Below are positions 49,771 to 58,171 of a stretch of 64,000 bases of DNA, one piece after another. The position numbers were made by a program, and so were the translations under genes. Positions within the stretch are counted from its first letter, which is position 1. Each line of letters begins with the position of its first letter. The DNA comes from Acidovorax sp. HDW3. GTDB taxonomy: Bacteria > Pseudomonadota > Gammaproteobacteria > Burkholderiales > Burkholderiaceae_C. Location of the stretch: the NCBI RefSeq assembly GCF_011303755.1, contig NZ_CP049885.1, forward strand, positions 2,586,001 to 2,650,000. Direction: 5' to 3'. The notes under the pieces are model-generated. The model was not told the DNA's origin. It did not search any database and saw only the letters and a program-made list of their open reading frames with translations.

Positions 49771-50676
49771 ATGTTTTCGCTCTCTCCCTTGGTGCGCCGC
49801 CTGTGCTGCGCTGGCGCCCTGTCCCTGACCGCCCTCTCCCCCGTCTCCTCCGCCCTGGCGGCCGACGCCACCCTCAGCAAAATCCAGTCCACCGGCCAGC
49901 TGACCATTGGCTACCGCCAGGACGCTGCGCCGCTGTCGTACACCGACGCCAGCGGCAAGCCCATTGGCTACGCCGTGGAAATCTGCCAGCAGCTCGCCAG
50001 CCGCCTGCAAAGCCAGCTCAAACTGCCGCAGCTGCAGCTGCAGTACGTGCCGGTGACGATTGCCGAGCGCTTTGACCGCATCGCCGACGGCAAAATCCAG
50101 CTCGAATGCGCCGACTCGACCAACACCAAGGCGCGGCGCGAACGCGTCGGCTTTGGCCTGACCTACTACTACGCCGGCGCGCGCATGTTGGTGCGCAAGG
50201 ACGAGACGCGCGAGCAGCTCTCGCAGATGGGCCAGGCGCGCATCGCCGTCATCGCCGGCACGACCGGCCAGCAAGTGAGCGAGCGCCACAAGGGCGCGAC
50301 CATGGTGACCGTGGCCAGCACCGAAGAAGGCGCCAAGGCCGTGGCCCAGGGCCGGGCCGACGCTTTTGTGTCTGACGACATCGCCCTCATCGACCAGGCC
50401 AAGGTGCTCAAGGGCGCCGTCAAGGTGGTGGGCCCGCGCATGTCGGTCGAGCCGCTGGCGCCGCTGGTGCCCAAGAACGCCCCCGAATTCCAGGCCCTGA
50501 TCGACCAGGCCATGAAAGACATGTACCGCGACGGCACGGCACGCCAGATTTACCGCAAGTGGTTCGAGCAGCCCCTGCCCACGCGCGACTACGCCCTCGA
50601 TCTGCCGCCCGACCGCCTGCTGTCCGACACCTTCCGCCGCCCCGACGGCTTCGTCACCGACTGGACGGTGTTGTAA
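49771..50676 (+). CDS. Amino-acid ABC transporter substrate-binding protein, paralogue A
   Basis: A 301-residue periplasmic SBP_bac_3 protein (GltI-like branch) with a signal peptide ending near SSALA (about residue 30). The ligand-site region is TIGYRQDAAPLSYTDASGKP and IQLECADSTNTKARRERVGF, a pattern shared with glutamate/aspartate binding proteins. The start at 49771 has AGGAA eight bases upstream. No permease or ATPase gene is adjacent, so it either uses the transporter encoded divergently or a distant one. It is a close paralogue of the next gene. Confidence 0.9.
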   Translation: MFSLSPLVRRLCCAGALSLTALSPVSSALAADATLSKIQSTGQLTIGYRQDAAPLSYTDASGKPIGYAVEICQQLASRLQSQLKLPQLQLQYVPVTIAERFDRIADGKIQLECADSTNTKARRERVGFGLTYYYAGARMLVRKDETREQLSQMGQARIAVIAGTTGQQVSERHKGATMVTVASTEEGAKAVAQGRADAFVSDDIALIDQAKVLKGAVKVVGPRMSVEPLAPLVPKNAPEFQALIDQAMKDMYRDGTARQIYRKWFEQPLPTRDYALDLPPDRLLSDTFRRPDGFVTDWTVL

Positions 50677-50700
50677 AACAGCTGCTACCTTCATCCCCCA

Positions 50701-50723
50701 GGGCGCCCTCGGCGCCCTTTTTT
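50701..50723 (+). terminator. Rho-independent terminator between the paralogous binding-protein genes
   Basis: A 7-bp stem GGGCGCC/GGCGCCC (50701-50707 and 50711-50717) with a CTC loop is followed by six T. It should end the transcript of the first binding-protein gene, so the second has its own promoter. Confidence 0.92.
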
Positions 50724-50865
50724 ACGCCCCTCGGTCGGGTGTTGCAGATAACAAACATAAGACAAACCATGATTGACACCATGCAAATAAAGCATTTCAC
50801 GATAACCAAGGGTAAACCCCATAATTTCTGCTTCACACCCCTCAACGCCTTCCCAAGAAGCACCC
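50724..50865 (+). promoter_or_regulatory. AT-rich promoter region of the second binding-protein gene
   Basis: This stretch is clearly AT-richer than its neighbours and includes a perfect -35-like TTGACA at 50773-50778. The matching -10 is uncertain. It follows a strong terminator, so an independent promoter is expected here. Confidence 0.45.
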
Positions 50866-51750
50866 ATGACCTCGCTGCCCCTGCGTGCCTGCGCCCTTGC
50901 GCTGGCCTCCACCTTCGCCGTCGCCGCCCAGGCCGCTGACGCCACCCTGAGCAAAATCCAGTCCACCGGCCAGCTGACCATCGGCTACCGCAGCGACGAA
51001 GCCCCCATCTCTTACGCCGACGCCAGCGGCAAGCCCACGGGCTACGCCGTCGAGATGTGCCAGCAGCTGGCCGCGCGCATTCAAAGCCACCTCAAGCTGC
51101 CGGCACTGCAGCTGAACTACCAACCCGTCACCCTGGCCGAGCGCTTTGACCGCATCGCCGACGGCAAGGTGCAAATCGAGTGCGCCGCCACCACCAACAC
51201 CAAAGACCGCCGCGAGCGCGCCGGCTTTGGCCTGACCTACTACTACGCCAGCACACGCATGTTGGTGCGCAGCAATGAAACCCGCGAGCTGCCCTCGCAA
51301 ATGAACGGCGCGCGCGTGGCCGTGCTCGCTGGCGGCACCGGCCAGCAGATGAGCCAAAAATTCCCCGGCGCCACCGTGCTGACGGTGGGCAGCACCGAAG
51401 AAGGCGCCAAGGCCGTGGCCCAGGGCCGTGCCGATACCTTTCTTGGCGACGACATCGCCCTGATCTTGCAGGCCAAATCCTTGCAAGGCGCCGTCAAGGT
51501 GGTCGGCCCGCGCATGTCGGTCGAGCCGCTGGCACCGCTGGTGGCGAAAAACGCCCCGGACTTCCAGGCCCTGGTGACGCAAACCATGAAGGACATGTAC
51601 CGCGACGGCACGGCGCGCCAGATTTACCGCAAGTGGTTCGAGCAGCCCCTGCCGGCGTACGATTACGCCCTCGATCTGCCGCCCGATCGCCTGCTGTCCG
51701 ACACCTTCCGCCGCCCCGACGGCTTCGTGACCGACTGGACAGTGCTGTAA
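50866..51750 (+). CDS. Amino-acid ABC transporter substrate-binding protein, paralogue B
   Basis: A 294-residue periplasmic SBP_bac_3 protein, tandem duplicate of the preceding gene. The signal peptide ends near VAAQA (about residue 23). From ADATLSKIQSTGQLTIGYR onward the two proteins align without long gaps, and their last ~50 residues are almost identical (QIYRKWFEQPLP, LDLPPDRLLSDTFRRPDGFV). The signal peptides differ. Different ligand-lobe residues (ADASGKPTGYAVEM against TDASGKPIGYAVEI) are mild. A terminator follows. Confidence 0.9.
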   Translation: MTSLPLRACALALASTFAVAAQAADATLSKIQSTGQLTIGYRSDEAPISYADASGKPTGYAVEMCQQLAARIQSHLKLPALQLNYQPVTLAERFDRIADGKVQIECAATTNTKDRRERAGFGLTYYYASTRMLVRSNETRELPSQMNGARVAVLAGGTGQQMSQKFPGATVLTVGSTEEGAKAVAQGRADTFLGDDIALILQAKSLQGAVKVVGPRMSVEPLAPLVAKNAPDFQALVTQTMKDMYRDGTARQIYRKWFEQPLPAYDYALDLPPDRLLSDTFRRPDGFVTDWTVL

Positions 51751-51776
51751 TTGCGCCTCGCGCGATGACCACACCA

Positions 51777-51811
51777 GCCGCAGTGGCCTTCGGGTCCTGC
51801 GGCTTTTTTTT
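51777..51811 (+). terminator. Rho-independent terminator directly before the PAP2 gene
   Basis: A 7-bp stem GCCGCAG/CTGCGGC (51777-51783 and 51797-51803) with a 13-nt loop is followed by eight T (51804-51811). It ends the second binding-protein transcript only 6 bp before the next ATG. Confidence 0.9.
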
Positions 51812-51816
51812 GCACC

Positions 51817-52413
51817 ATGGAAATCCTCAACCAGTCCCTTTTCCTCTGGCTCAACGCCTCCGAGCACCCCCCCGCCGCCCTGGTGGCGCTGGCGCTTTTC
51901 TGTGCCAAATACCTGATCCTGGCCCTGCCCCTGGTGCTCACCCTGGGCTGGCTGCGCGGCAGCCCCAGCACGCGCCAGGCCATGCTCGCTGCCGCCGTCG
52001 CCGCTGGCCTGGGGCTGGCCGTGAGCGGCCTGATCGGCCAGCTCTGGCCGCACCCGCGCCCCTTCGTTGCCGGCATAGGCCACACGCTGCTGGCGCACGC
52101 ACCCACGGCCTCGTTCCCAAGCAACCACCTGACGCTGTGGTGGTGCGTGGCCCTGAGCCTGCTGCTGCACCCGGCCACACGCACCCTGGGCGCGGGTCTG
52201 GCGCTGTGGGGCCTGCCCATTGCCTGGGCGCGCATCTACGTTGGCGTGCACTACCCGCTGGACATGCTCGGCGCGCTGCTGCTGGCGCTACCCATGGCCC
52301 TGCTGTGCCGCTTTGCCATTGCCAGCTGGCTGCTGCGCCTGTACGAGCTGCTGCAGCCGCTGTACCAGCGCCTGTTCGCCCCCGCCATCCGCCGGGGCTG
52401 GGTGCGCCGCTAA
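51817..52413 (+). CDS. PAP2-family phosphatase, BcrC-like undecaprenyl-diphosphatase
   Basis: A 198-residue membrane phosphatase with about five helices. The three PAP2 motifs are present: WPHPRPFVA (motif 1 end), FPSNHLTLWW (motif 2) and ARIYVGVHYPLDMLGA (motif 3, catalytic His). The start MEILNQSLFLWLNA resembles BcrC enzymes that recycle undecaprenyl diphosphate for cell-wall and polysaccharide synthesis. The ATG lies 6 bp after a terminator T-run with no visible Shine-Dalgarno sequence, which is odd. It is followed 12 bp later by the second Hsp70-like gene. Confidence 0.85.
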   Translation: MEILNQSLFLWLNASEHPPAALVALALFCAKYLILALPLVLTLGWLRGSPSTRQAMLAAAVAAGLGLAVSGLIGQLWPHPRPFVAGIGHTLLAHAPTASFPSNHLTLWWCVALSLLLHPATRTLGAGLALWGLPIAWARIYVGVHYPLDMLGALLLALPMALLCRFAIASWLLRLYELLQPLYQRLFAPAIRRGWVRR

Positions 52414-52425
52414 ACAGCCCACGCC

Positions 52426-55233
52426 ATGACTGACACCGCCCCCCGCTACGCCGTCGGCATCGACCTGGGCACCAGCCACAGCGTGCTCGCCTATGTACCG
52501 CTGTCAGCCCCCGCCAGCGACGTCGCCCTGCTGCCCATTCCTCAGCGCAGCAGCGCCAGCGAAGTCCTGGCCCAGCCCCTGCTGCCTTCGGCGCGCTACC
52601 AGGGCGCCGAAGGCGAGCTCGGCCCCCACTGGGAGCAGCCCTGGCCGCCGCTGGACGCCAGCACCAGCGCACCCGCCGCCACCGGCCTGTGGGCGCGCAG
52701 CCTGGGCACGGCGCAGCCGGGGCGCCTGGTGGCCAGCGCCAAGAGCTGGCTCTCGCACGCCGGCGTCGATCGCAGCGCCGCCATCCTGCCCTGGGGCGCG
52801 GGCGACGAGGTCGTCAAAATCTCGCCCCTGGACGCCAGCGCCGCCACCTTGGCGCACCTGCGCCACGCCTGGGATGCGGCCCACCCCGAAGCCCCGCTGG
52901 CGCAGCAAGCCCTGGCGCTGACCGTGCCGGCCTCGTTCGACGAAGGCGCGCGCGCCCTGACGCTGCAGGCGGCCACACGCGCGGGCCTGCCACCGCTGCA
53001 GCTGCTCGAAGAGCCCAAGGCCGCTTTCCTCGACTGGCTGCTGCTGCAAGGCCCAGCGCTGGCCGCGCAGCTCGCGCACAGCCGCCTGGTGCTGGTGGTG
53101 GACATCGGCGGCGGCACCACCGACCTGACCCTGGTGCGCGTGCAGGCCGGCGCCGACGGTGCACCGCCGCAGCTCACGCGCGTGGCCGTGGGCGAGCACC
53201 TGATGCTCGGTGGCGACAACATGGACCTGGCCCTGGCGCACCAGCTCGAAGCCGCCTTTGCCGGCCCTGGCGAGCGCCTGGCACCGCCGCGCTTTGCCCA
53301 GCTGGTGCAGCGCTGCCGCCTGGCCAAAGAACAGCTGCTGGCCGATGGCGCCCCCGAGCACACCAGCGTCACCCTGCTGGGCAGCGGCAGCCGCCTGCTG
53401 GCGCAAACGCGCAGCTGCACCCTCACACGCGCGCAGGTGCAGGCCACCGTGCTCGAAGGCTTCTTCCCCCTGGTGCCCGCCGACGCCGGGCCGGCACGCC
53501 GCCAGGGCGCCCTGCGCAGCCTGGGCCTGCCCTACCCGCAGGATGCGGCCATCACCCGCCACCTGGCGCAGTTCCTGGCGCAACAGGCGGGCGGCGACTG
53601 GCCCGACACCCTGCTGCTCAACGGCGGCGTGTTCCACGCCCCGGCCCTGGCCGAACGCCTGCTGGCGCAACTCCACGCCTGGCGCGGCGCACCGCTGCGC
53701 CTGCTGCACAACCCGCACCCCGACTGGGCCGTGGCACGCGGCGCCGCCGCCCATGCGCAGGCCGTTTACGAGCAAAACAAGGCCCCAGCCCTTGAGGGAC
53801 AAGCGCCAGCAGCTATCAAAAACAGAGCACCACACATCGGCGGCGGCGCCGCCCGCAGCTACTGGCTGGTGCTGCCCGGCAAAAACGCCAGCGCCCCGGC
53901 CCAGGCGCTGTGTCTGCTGCCGCGCGGCACCGAGGAGGGCCTGCGCCTGACGCTCACCGGGCGCCGCTTTGCCCTGCAGCTGGGCCAGCCGGTGCGCTTT
54001 GACCTGGTGGCGCGCAGCAGCGGACAGGCCCAGGCCGGGCAGCTGCTGCCCCTGGACGGCGAGGGCTGGCACGAGCTGCCGCCCCTGGCCCACGTGCTGC
54101 CCGCCCCCGAAGGCCGCGCCAGCGCCCGGATCGAAGTGCAGCTGCAGGCGCAGATGAGCGAAGTCGGCACGCTGGAGGTGCGCTGCCTCGGCCCCGACGG
54201 GCAAAGCTGGCTGCTGCCCTTTGCCGTGCGCGCCGCAAACGCTACCAATTCAATAGCTGCTGACGCTGACCCAGCAAGCGCTAGCGCCCAAAAAAACACC
54301 AAAAACCTGGCGGCAGCGCAAGCGCAGATCGAGCGCATCTTCGGCCCCCAGGCCCAGGCCGTGGACGCCAAGGAGGTGCGCCAGCTGCGCGCCGCGCTGG
54401 AAAAAACCCTGGGCCCGCGCGCCGACTGGGACATGGCCCTGCTGCGCGCCCTGTTCGACACCCTGCTGGCGCAGGCCAAGCGCCGCCGGCGCAGCCCCGA
54501 GCACGAGCGTGCCTGGCTCAACCTTGCCGGCTGGTGCCTGCGCCCGGGCCTGGGCGCGCAGCTCGACGCCTGGCGCCTGCAGCAGCTGTGGCCGCTGTAC
54601 GCCCAGGGCCTGGGCCATCCGGGCGAGGGCAGCAACTGGACCGAATGGTGGGTGCTGTGGCGGCGCGTCGCTGCCGGCCTGGACGAAGGCCAGCAGCTGC
54701 AGGTGCTCGAAGACGTGGCCGGCAAGATGCAGCAGACCGTGCAGCGCACCGCGCGCGCACGCTGGGGCAGCTACGACGACATGCTGCGCCTGTTTGCCGC
54801 CATGGAGGCCGTGCCCTGGCAGTACCGCCAGGAGATGGGCCAGTGGATGCTGCAGCGCCTGCAGCGCCCGGGCGAGCCGCAGCACACCTGGTGGGCCATC
54901 GGCCGCCTGGCCGCGCGCCAGCCGCTGGCGGCCAACGCCCACCTTGTCATGCCGCCGGCTGCGGCGCAGGAATTTCTGGACGCCACGCTGGCGCAGGACT
55001 GGCGCAAGAACGAGCCGGCCATGTTCGCCGCCGTGCAGATTGCGCGCCTGTGCGGCGAGCGCACGCTCGACTTTGACGACGCCGTGCGCCAGCAGGTGCT
55101 GCAGCGCCTGCGCAGCAGCGGCGCCCCGGCGCGCTGGCTCGAACCGCTACAGCAGGTGCAGGCCATGAGCGCCGAAGACCGCCAGCGCAGCCTGGGCGAC
55201 AGCCTGCCGCCGGGGCTGGTGCTGCTGGGTTAA
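52426..55233 (+). CDS. Hsp70-like protein 2 with long C-terminal (DUF3731-type) region
   Basis: A 935-residue Hsp70-family protein. The ATPase motifs are YAVGIDLGTSHSVLAYV and VLVVDIGGGTTDLTLVRV, with GGDNMDLALAHQL. Residues beyond about 630 form a large helical region (DUF3731-type: NLAGWCLRPGLGAQLDAWRL, EWWVLWRRVAAGLDEGQQLQV) not found in DnaK. Two copies of the dispersed repeat are translated inside it, giving linkers at about residues 449-467 and 604-624 (ATNSIAADADPASASAQ). Related pairs of a short and a long Hsp70-like protein with DUF2760 occur together in relatives; the clients are unknown. Confidence 0.9.
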   Translation: MTDTAPRYAVGIDLGTSHSVLAYVPLSAPASDVALLPIPQRSSASEVLAQPLLPSARYQGAEGELGPHWEQPWPPLDASTSAPAATGLWARSLGTAQPGRLVASAKSWLSHAGVDRSAAILPWGAGDEVVKISPLDASAATLAHLRHAWDAAHPEAPLAQQALALTVPASFDEGARALTLQAATRAGLPPLQLLEEPKAAFLDWLLLQGPALAAQLAHSRLVLVVDIGGGTTDLTLVRVQAGADGAPPQLTRVAVGEHLMLGGDNMDLALAHQLEAAFAGPGERLAPPRFAQLVQRCRLAKEQLLADGAPEHTSVTLLGSGSRLLAQTRSCTLTRAQVQATVLEGFFPLVPADAGPARRQGALRSLGLPYPQDAAITRHLAQFLAQQAGGDWPDTLLLNGGVFHAPALAERLLAQLHAWRGAPLRLLHNPHPDWAVARGAAAHAQAVYEQNKAPALEGQAPAAIKNRAPHIGGGAARSYWLVLPGKNASAPAQALCLLPRGTEEGLRLTLTGRRFALQLGQPVRFDLVARSSGQAQAGQLLPLDGEGWHELPPLAHVLPAPEGRASARIEVQLQAQMSEVGTLEVRCLGPDGQSWLLPFAVRAANATNSIAADADPASASAQKNTKNLAAAQAQIERIFGPQAQAVDAKEVRQLRAALEKTLGPRADWDMALLRALFDTLLAQAKRRRRSPEHERAWLNLAGWCLRPGLGAQLDAWRLQQLWPLYAQGLGHPGEGSNWTEWWVLWRRVAAGLDEGQQLQVLEDVAGKMQQTVQRTARARWGSYDDMLRLFAAMEAVPWQYRQEMGQWMLQRLQRPGEPQHTWWAIGRLAARQPLAANAHLVMPPAAAQEFLDATLAQDWRKNEPAMFAAVQIARLCGERTLDFDDAVRQQVLQRLRSSGAPARWLEPLQQVQAMSAEDRQRSLGDSLPPGLVLLG
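53773..53825 (-). repeat. Dispersed palindromic repeat, copy 10 (inside Hsp70-like 2)
   Basis: The minus strand reads GTTTTTGATAGCTGCTGGCG, then CTTGTCCCTCAAGGGCTGGGGCC. It is translated in frame as NKAPALEGQAPAAIKN, apparently as a surface loop near the end of the ATPase domain. Confidence 0.75.
54238..54296 (+). repeat. Dispersed palindromic repeat, copy 11 (inside Hsp70-like 2)
   Basis: AACGCTACCAATTCAATAGC, then TGCTGACGCTGACCCAGCAAGCGCTAGCGCCC. It is translated in frame as an Ala/Ser/Asp-rich linker between the substrate-binding-like part and the C-terminal helical region. Confidence 0.78.
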
Positions 55234-55242
55234 GCGCATGTT

Positions 55243-56295
55243 CTAAGCCGGGCTCTGCGGCGGCGCCACGCCCAGATGGCGGTAGGCCGCGAGCGTGGCC
55301 ACGCGCCCGCGCGGCGTGCGCTGCAAAAAGCCCTGCTGGATGAGGTAGGGCTCGATCACGTCCTCGATCGTGCCCGCCTCCTCGCCAATGCTGGCGGCGA
55401 TGTTGTCCAGCCCCACCGGGCCGCCGTCGAAGCGGTGGATGACGGCTTCGAGCAGCTTTCTGTCCATGACGTCAAAGCCCTCGGGATCGACGTCGAGCAT
55501 GGCCAGCGCCCGCTGCGCGATGCCGAGGGTGATGCGGCCATCGCCCTTCACATCGGCGTAGTCGCGCACGCGGCGCAAGAGCCGGTTGGCAATGCGCGGC
55601 GTGCCCCGGCTGCGCCGGGCGATCTCGATGCTGGCGTCGGCATCCATGGGCGCTTGCATCAGGGCGCTGGAGCGCGTGACGATGCGCGAGAGCTCCTCGG
55701 GCGTATAAAACTCCAGCCGTGCGACGATGCCAAAGCGGTCGCGCAGCGGGTTGGTCAACATGCCCGCGCGCGTGGTCGCGCCCACCAGGGTGAAGGGCTG
55801 CAGGTCGAGCTTGATGGAGCGCGCCGCCGGGCCTTCGCCGATCATGATGTCGATCTGGTAGTCCTCCAGCGCGGGGTAGAGGATTTCCTCGACCACGGGC
55901 GAGAGGCGGTGGATCTCGTCGATGAACAGCACATCGTTCTTTTCCAGGCTGGTGAGCAGCGCCGCCAGGTCTTTGGGCTTTTCCAGCACCGGGCCGCTGG
56001 TCTGGCGCAGCTGCACGCCCAGCTCGGCGGCGACGATGTGGCTGAGCGTGGTCTTGCCCAGCCCCGGCGGGCCGAACAGCAGCACGTGGTCGAGCGCCTC
56101 GCCACGCTTTTTGGCCGCGCCAATGAAAATTTCGAGCTGCTCGCGCGCTTTCGCCTGGCCCACGTAGTCGCCCAGCAGCTTGGGGCGCAGGGCGCGCTCC
56201 AGGGCCTCTTCCTGCGCGTGGGCAGCGCTGGCAGACACCATGCGCCGGGCGGGCGCGGGGGCGGCGGGGGCGAAGTCGTCGGTGTGGATGGTCAT
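55243..56295 (-). CDS. ruvB: RuvB, Holliday junction branch migration ATPase
   Basis: A 350-residue AAA+ motor of the RuvABC system. Walker A is GPPGLGKTT (75-83), Walker B is VLFIDEIH, sensor region [18 protein letters not shown], and the arginine-finger region is present; the C-terminal winged helix has [15 protein letters not shown]. The start at 56295 gives a 20-residue lead before the conserved region and a 4-nt overlap with the upstream DUF4276 gene. RuvB normally follows ruvA directly, but two foreign-looking genes intervene here. Confidence 0.97.
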   Translation of the reverse strand: MTIHTDDFAPAAPAPARRMVSASAAHAQEEALERALRPKLLGDYVGQAKAREQLEIFIGAAKKRGEALDHVLLFGPPGLGKTTLSHIVAAELGVQLRQTSGPVLEKPKDLAALLTSLEKNDVLFIDEIHRLSPVVEEILYPALEDYQIDIMIGEGPAARSIKLDLQPFTLVGATTRAGMLTNPLRDRFGIVARLEFYTPEELSRIVTRSSALMQAPMDADASIEIARRSRGTPRIANRLLRRVRDYADVKGDGRITLGIAQRALAMLDVDPEGFDVMDRKLLEAVIHRFDGGPVGLDNIAASIGEEAGTIEDVIEPYLIQQGFLQRTPRGRVATLAAYRHLGVAPPQSPA

Positions 56296-56930
56296 GGGGT
56301 CACTGATCCCAAATAATCTTGCAGCCCCCGCAGCAACGCCTGCAGACTGGGGGAAGGTACAACAGAAAAATCCATATGCGGTGCAATGGCTTGCGCCCAG
56401 GCCAACTTGCGTGCACCAGTCACGCCGCGCACATCCTCCCCCAAAGCCTGGGCCAGTCGCTCCCATGCACCAACGATGGCATCTGGCGCAATATCCGCCA
56501 ACAAGCGCAATTTCACCTGTGGAAAGGACGCTTTCACGGCAGCGGCGTCCGCCAAGAACCAGCTTTCCGTCTCCTCCACGGCAAGCCGAAACAACACACG
56601 GGGCGGACGGCGTGGCAACTGTGCCAACATGCGCTCAAGCGCCTGGAGCAAATCCTGCGGCGCATCATCATCGGCATCAATCAGCACCAAAACCAGCGCT
56701 GTTGGGGGTAGCCAGGCCATGCCACGCAATTTGGCCGGGAGCTGATCGAGCAGACCTCGATGCCTGGGATCGGGCGCTGACAGGCACTGGGCCGGCAAAC
56801 GCCCGCGCCCTTGGTGCGGGTGAATGCGAAAGTGCACATCCTTGTGCAACCCCCAATGGCGCGTCAATATTTCATGCAGCACCGGCACATCGGAGGCCCC
56901 TTCCGTCAGCACTTCAATGTATGCCGTCAT
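56292..56930 (-). CDS. DUF4276/TOPRIM-like protein, partner of the adjacent AAA ATPase
   Basis: A 212-residue protein with a TOPRIM-like metal-binding pattern: E10-G-A-S-D14 in [13 protein letters not shown]85-A-D-D-D in LVLIDADDD, and a conserved acidic helix [12 protein letters not shown] (118-128). DUF4276 proteins with this pattern are thought to be TOPRIM nuclease-like. It overlaps the ATPase gene stop by 4 nt and the ruvB start by 4 nt. Base composition is clearly less GC-rich than ruvA, ruvB and neighbours, a sign of acquisition. Most likely it is the effector of a two-gene defence system; that function is inferred. Confidence 0.72.
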   Translation of the reverse strand: MTAYIEVLTEGASDVPVLHEILTRHWGLHKDVHFRIHPHQGRGRLPAQCLSAPDPRHRGLLDQLPAKLRGMAWLPPTALVLVLIDADDDAPQDLLQALERMLAQLPRRPPRVLFRLAVEETESWFLADAAAVKASFPQVKLRLLADIAPDAIVGAWERLAQALGEDVRGVTGARKLAWAQAIAPHMDFSVVPSPSLQALLRGLQDYLGSVTP

Positions 56931-58150
56931 GGCTGGCCAACACCAAAGTGGTTGCTAAACCACAAACTGCCCGTAGGGATGCCTTCATCAAACATAGCCT
57001 GCACCCCGGCGATGTCCGCTGCTCGCAGCACTTGGGTATATCCATCGCGGCCTTTATGCAGCACCCAGACCTCTTCGGGTGTCAGCGCATCGACGAAATA
57101 AGGGGAGTGGGTTGTCACCAGCACCTGGGGGCCACGAGGGCGCAACGCAAAAGCTTGCAACTCTTGCGCCAGCACCGCCAACAATTGGTGGTGCAGGCCA
57201 TTTTCCGGCTCTTCGATCCCAATCAACGGTGCCGGCGCCGGATCTTCCATCAAAAGCAGATAGGCCAACAGCTTGAGCGAGCCATCCGACATGTCTTGTT
57301 GATAAAACGGTGTGTCGTAGCCTTGGGCTGAAAACTCCAGCAGTACTCGCCCATCCTGCGTCCGATCGGAACGGATGCTTTGCACCCCCGGCAGTTTCTG
57401 GGCAATCAAGCCCAGCGCCGCCTTGAATCCCCGGGGATTCTCGCGCTCAATGAACTGCAAATATTTGGCGAGATTGTCTCCTCGGCGGTTGAGATGGGGA
57501 TCAGCCCCGTTCATAGGTTGTGTACGCGCCAATTCGGGCACAAAGTACGAAAGGTACCAGCCCGCCAGAAAAGCACGGAACTGTCCAATACGTGGGTGAT
57601 CCCTCAAGGTACCGAATGTGGCAATGCCCAGCACCTGCCGATCACTCATACGGATATCTATTTTGCGGGCCCCTTCACTGTCTTGCGTTTCCTCCCCCGA
57701 CCACACGTAGCCCTCACCATCACGCAACTCAAGGAAGCTGTAAGGCCGCCCCGTCGGTTGTCCTTTGCGACGTTGGCGTAACCGCTCATACACCACACAA
57801 ACCCGGCCACGCGCATCCTGGTCAATCCACAGGCTGTAGCTGATCGGCCGATCCTTGGCTGTCTGGCGAAAGCGCACTTCAAAGCGGATGGGCTCCTGCA
57901 CGCCCAAGGTGCGCAGACGCTCAAACCCCCCGCGCTGAGGACGGTCACAGGCCGCTTCAACACCATCGTTCAAGCAATCGCCCAAAAATCCCAACGCATC
58001 CAGCAACGTCGATTTGCCCACGCCATTGGCACCGATCACCGCCATCAGACGCGGCAAAGCCTCCCCGCTTTGCTGCTCAAAAGTTTTCCCCAGCGTCACG
58101 TCTTTGAGGCTGCGGTAATTTTGAATACGGATACCTTCCAGCACTGCCAT
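56927..58150 (-). CDS. OLD-like/AAA15 ATPase, sensor partner of the TOPRIM protein
   Basis: A 407-residue ABC/SMC-like ATPase. N-terminal IRIQNYRSLKDVTL, Walker A GANGVGKST (40-48), signature-like QDMSDGSLKLLAYLLL (286-300), Walker B LIGIEEPENGLH (309-320), and the switch histidine H348 in VTTHSPYFVDAL. Residues about 100-260 form a helical insertion. These are features of the AAA15/AAA21 class used with TOPRIM domains in OLD nucleases and in two-gene PARIS-type systems. No TOPRIM domain is fused; it is supplied by the next gene. It lies 21 bp after ruvA. Lower GC than the flanks. Confidence 0.82.
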   Translation of the reverse strand: MAVLEGIRIQNYRSLKDVTLGKTFEQQSGEALPRLMAVIGANGVGKSTLLDALGFLGDCLNDGVEAACDRPQRGGFERLRTLGVQEPIRFEVRFRQTAKDRPISYSLWIDQDARGRVCVVYERLRQRRKGQPTGRPYSFLELRDGEGYVWSGEETQDSEGARKIDIRMSDRQVLGIATFGTLRDHPRIGQFRAFLAGWYLSYFVPELARTQPMNGADPHLNRRGDNLAKYLQFIERENPRGFKAALGLIAQKLPGVQSIRSDRTQDGRVLLEFSAQGYDTPFYQQDMSDGSLKLLAYLLLMEDPAPAPLIGIEEPENGLHHQLLAVLAQELQAFALRPRGPQVLVTTHSPYFVDALTPEEVWVLHKGRDGYTQVLRAADIAGVQAMFDEGIPTGSLWFSNHFGVGQP

Positions 58151-58171
58151 GGAAATCCTTTCCAGAATTGT

